In this document: positions 63,920 to 64,000 of the stretch, piece by piece | Numbering within the stretch: position 1 is the first letter of the stretch | Layout of the letters: every line of letters begins with the position of its first letter | Assembly: GCF_022133705.1 (NCBI RefSeq) | Contig: NZ_JAKNHJ010000001.1 | Coordinates: 170,857-234,856, forward strand | Source: Varibaculum cambriense | GTDB taxonomy: Bacteria; Actinomycetota; Actinomycetes; Actinomycetales; Actinomycetaceae | Length of the DNA stretch: 64,000 bases | Direction of reading: 5' to 3' | The notes under the pieces: generated by a model | Told to the model about the DNA's origin: nothing | Databases searched by the model: none | Seen by the model: the letters and a program-made list of their open reading frames with translations, nothing else | Made by a program: the position numbers and the translations under genes

Positions 63920-63965
63920 GCTCGCGACGAATCCTGACCGGCCAGTTTGGTTGGTTTGTGGTTTG

Positions 63966-63993
63966 GTTGTTTGTGTTCTCGATAGTGTGTTTT
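63966..63993 (+). promoter_or_regulatory. Pre-16S rRNA leader element (antitermination-type)
   Basis: The sequence around TTCTCGATAGTGTGTTT closely follows the mycobacterial pre-16S leader GAACTCAATAGTGTGTTT, with matching GTTGTTTG just before it. In mycobacteria this element is part of the rRNA antitermination signal upstream of 16S rRNA. The 16S gene would lie beyond the right edge. Confidence 0.6.
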
Positions 63994-64000
63994 TTTGTTT

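Larger units (their letters stand above)
63694..64000 (+). other. Right-edge regulatory stretch, probable rRNA operon leader
   Basis: No protein gene is visible. It holds a good promoter (63832-63860), a terminator-like hairpin (63886-63919) and a sequence at the edge matching actinobacterial pre-16S leaders. The octamer GCGACGAA occurs on both sides of the hairpin (about 63876 and 63924). Confidence 0.55.

Overview
The window reads as a chromosomal segment of a low-to-mid GC actinobacterium, probably a fastidious host-associated member of the Actinomycetaceae (Varibaculum/Actinomyces/Mobiluncus-like). The genus is an inference from gene content. The supporting evidence is an actinobacterial division/cell-wall cluster, DUF3040, PAC2 and HelD-type proteins, and a set of very large secreted glycosidases with cell-wall sorting signals.

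Region 1 (1-7.5 kb) holds housekeeping genes: nrdR, convergent serA, a HelD-like RNA polymerase-associated ATPase, a PAC2 protein, DNA polymerase IV and a DUF3040 membrane protein. Region 2 (7.8-20.7 kb) is a compact division/cell-wall cluster, mraZ-rsmH-ftsL-ftsI-murF-mraY-murD-ftsW-murG-murC-ftsQ, preceded by 10-bp MraZ-type operator repeats. murE and ftsZ are absent from their usual places. leuS and an aldose 1-epimerase gene follow.

Region 3 (25-50.8 kb) is the core of the window: five consecutive giant, signal-peptide-bearing, wall-anchored enzymes for stripping mucin-type O-glycans. They are a GH29 alpha-L-fucosidase, a GH20 hexosaminidase, a GH20+GH35 (hexosaminidase + beta-galactosidase) fusion, a GH33+GH20 (sialidase + hexosaminidase) fusion, and a GH101 endo-alpha-N-acetylgalactosaminidase. 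All end in sorting signals of the relaxed form (L/M)xxTG. They share small unnamed C-terminal modules.

Region 4 (51-61.5 kb) is the intracellular side: nanA-nanK-nanE for sialic acid breakdown, a FadR/GntR-type regulator, and a peptide-family ABC importer (lipoprotein, permease, permease-ATPase fusion, ATPase) resembling the corynebacterial sialic acid importer. Three TGTC-centred palindromes (two in the nanA/hydrolase intergenic region, one at the regulator's own promoter) define a likely regulon. Two of them sit at the predicted transcription starts of nanA and of the regulator. Three cytoplasmic alpha/beta hydrolases accompany the locus (one beside nanA, two after the importer) and are candidates for removing acyl groups from imported sugars.

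Region 5 (61.5-64 kb) contains an internally deleted IS3-family relic with well-kept terminal inverted repeats, the last two hydrolases, and at the right edge a promoter plus a sequence matching actinobacterial pre-16S leaders. A ribosomal RNA operon probably starts just outside the window.

Working model (inference): surface enzymes release sialic acid, fucose, galactose, HexNAc and core-1 disaccharide from mucin. Sialic acid is imported by the ABC system and converted by NanA, NanK and NanE to N-acetylglucosamine-6-phosphate under control of the GntR-family repressor. Deacetylase/deaminase genes (nagA/nagB) and the sortase are not in this window.
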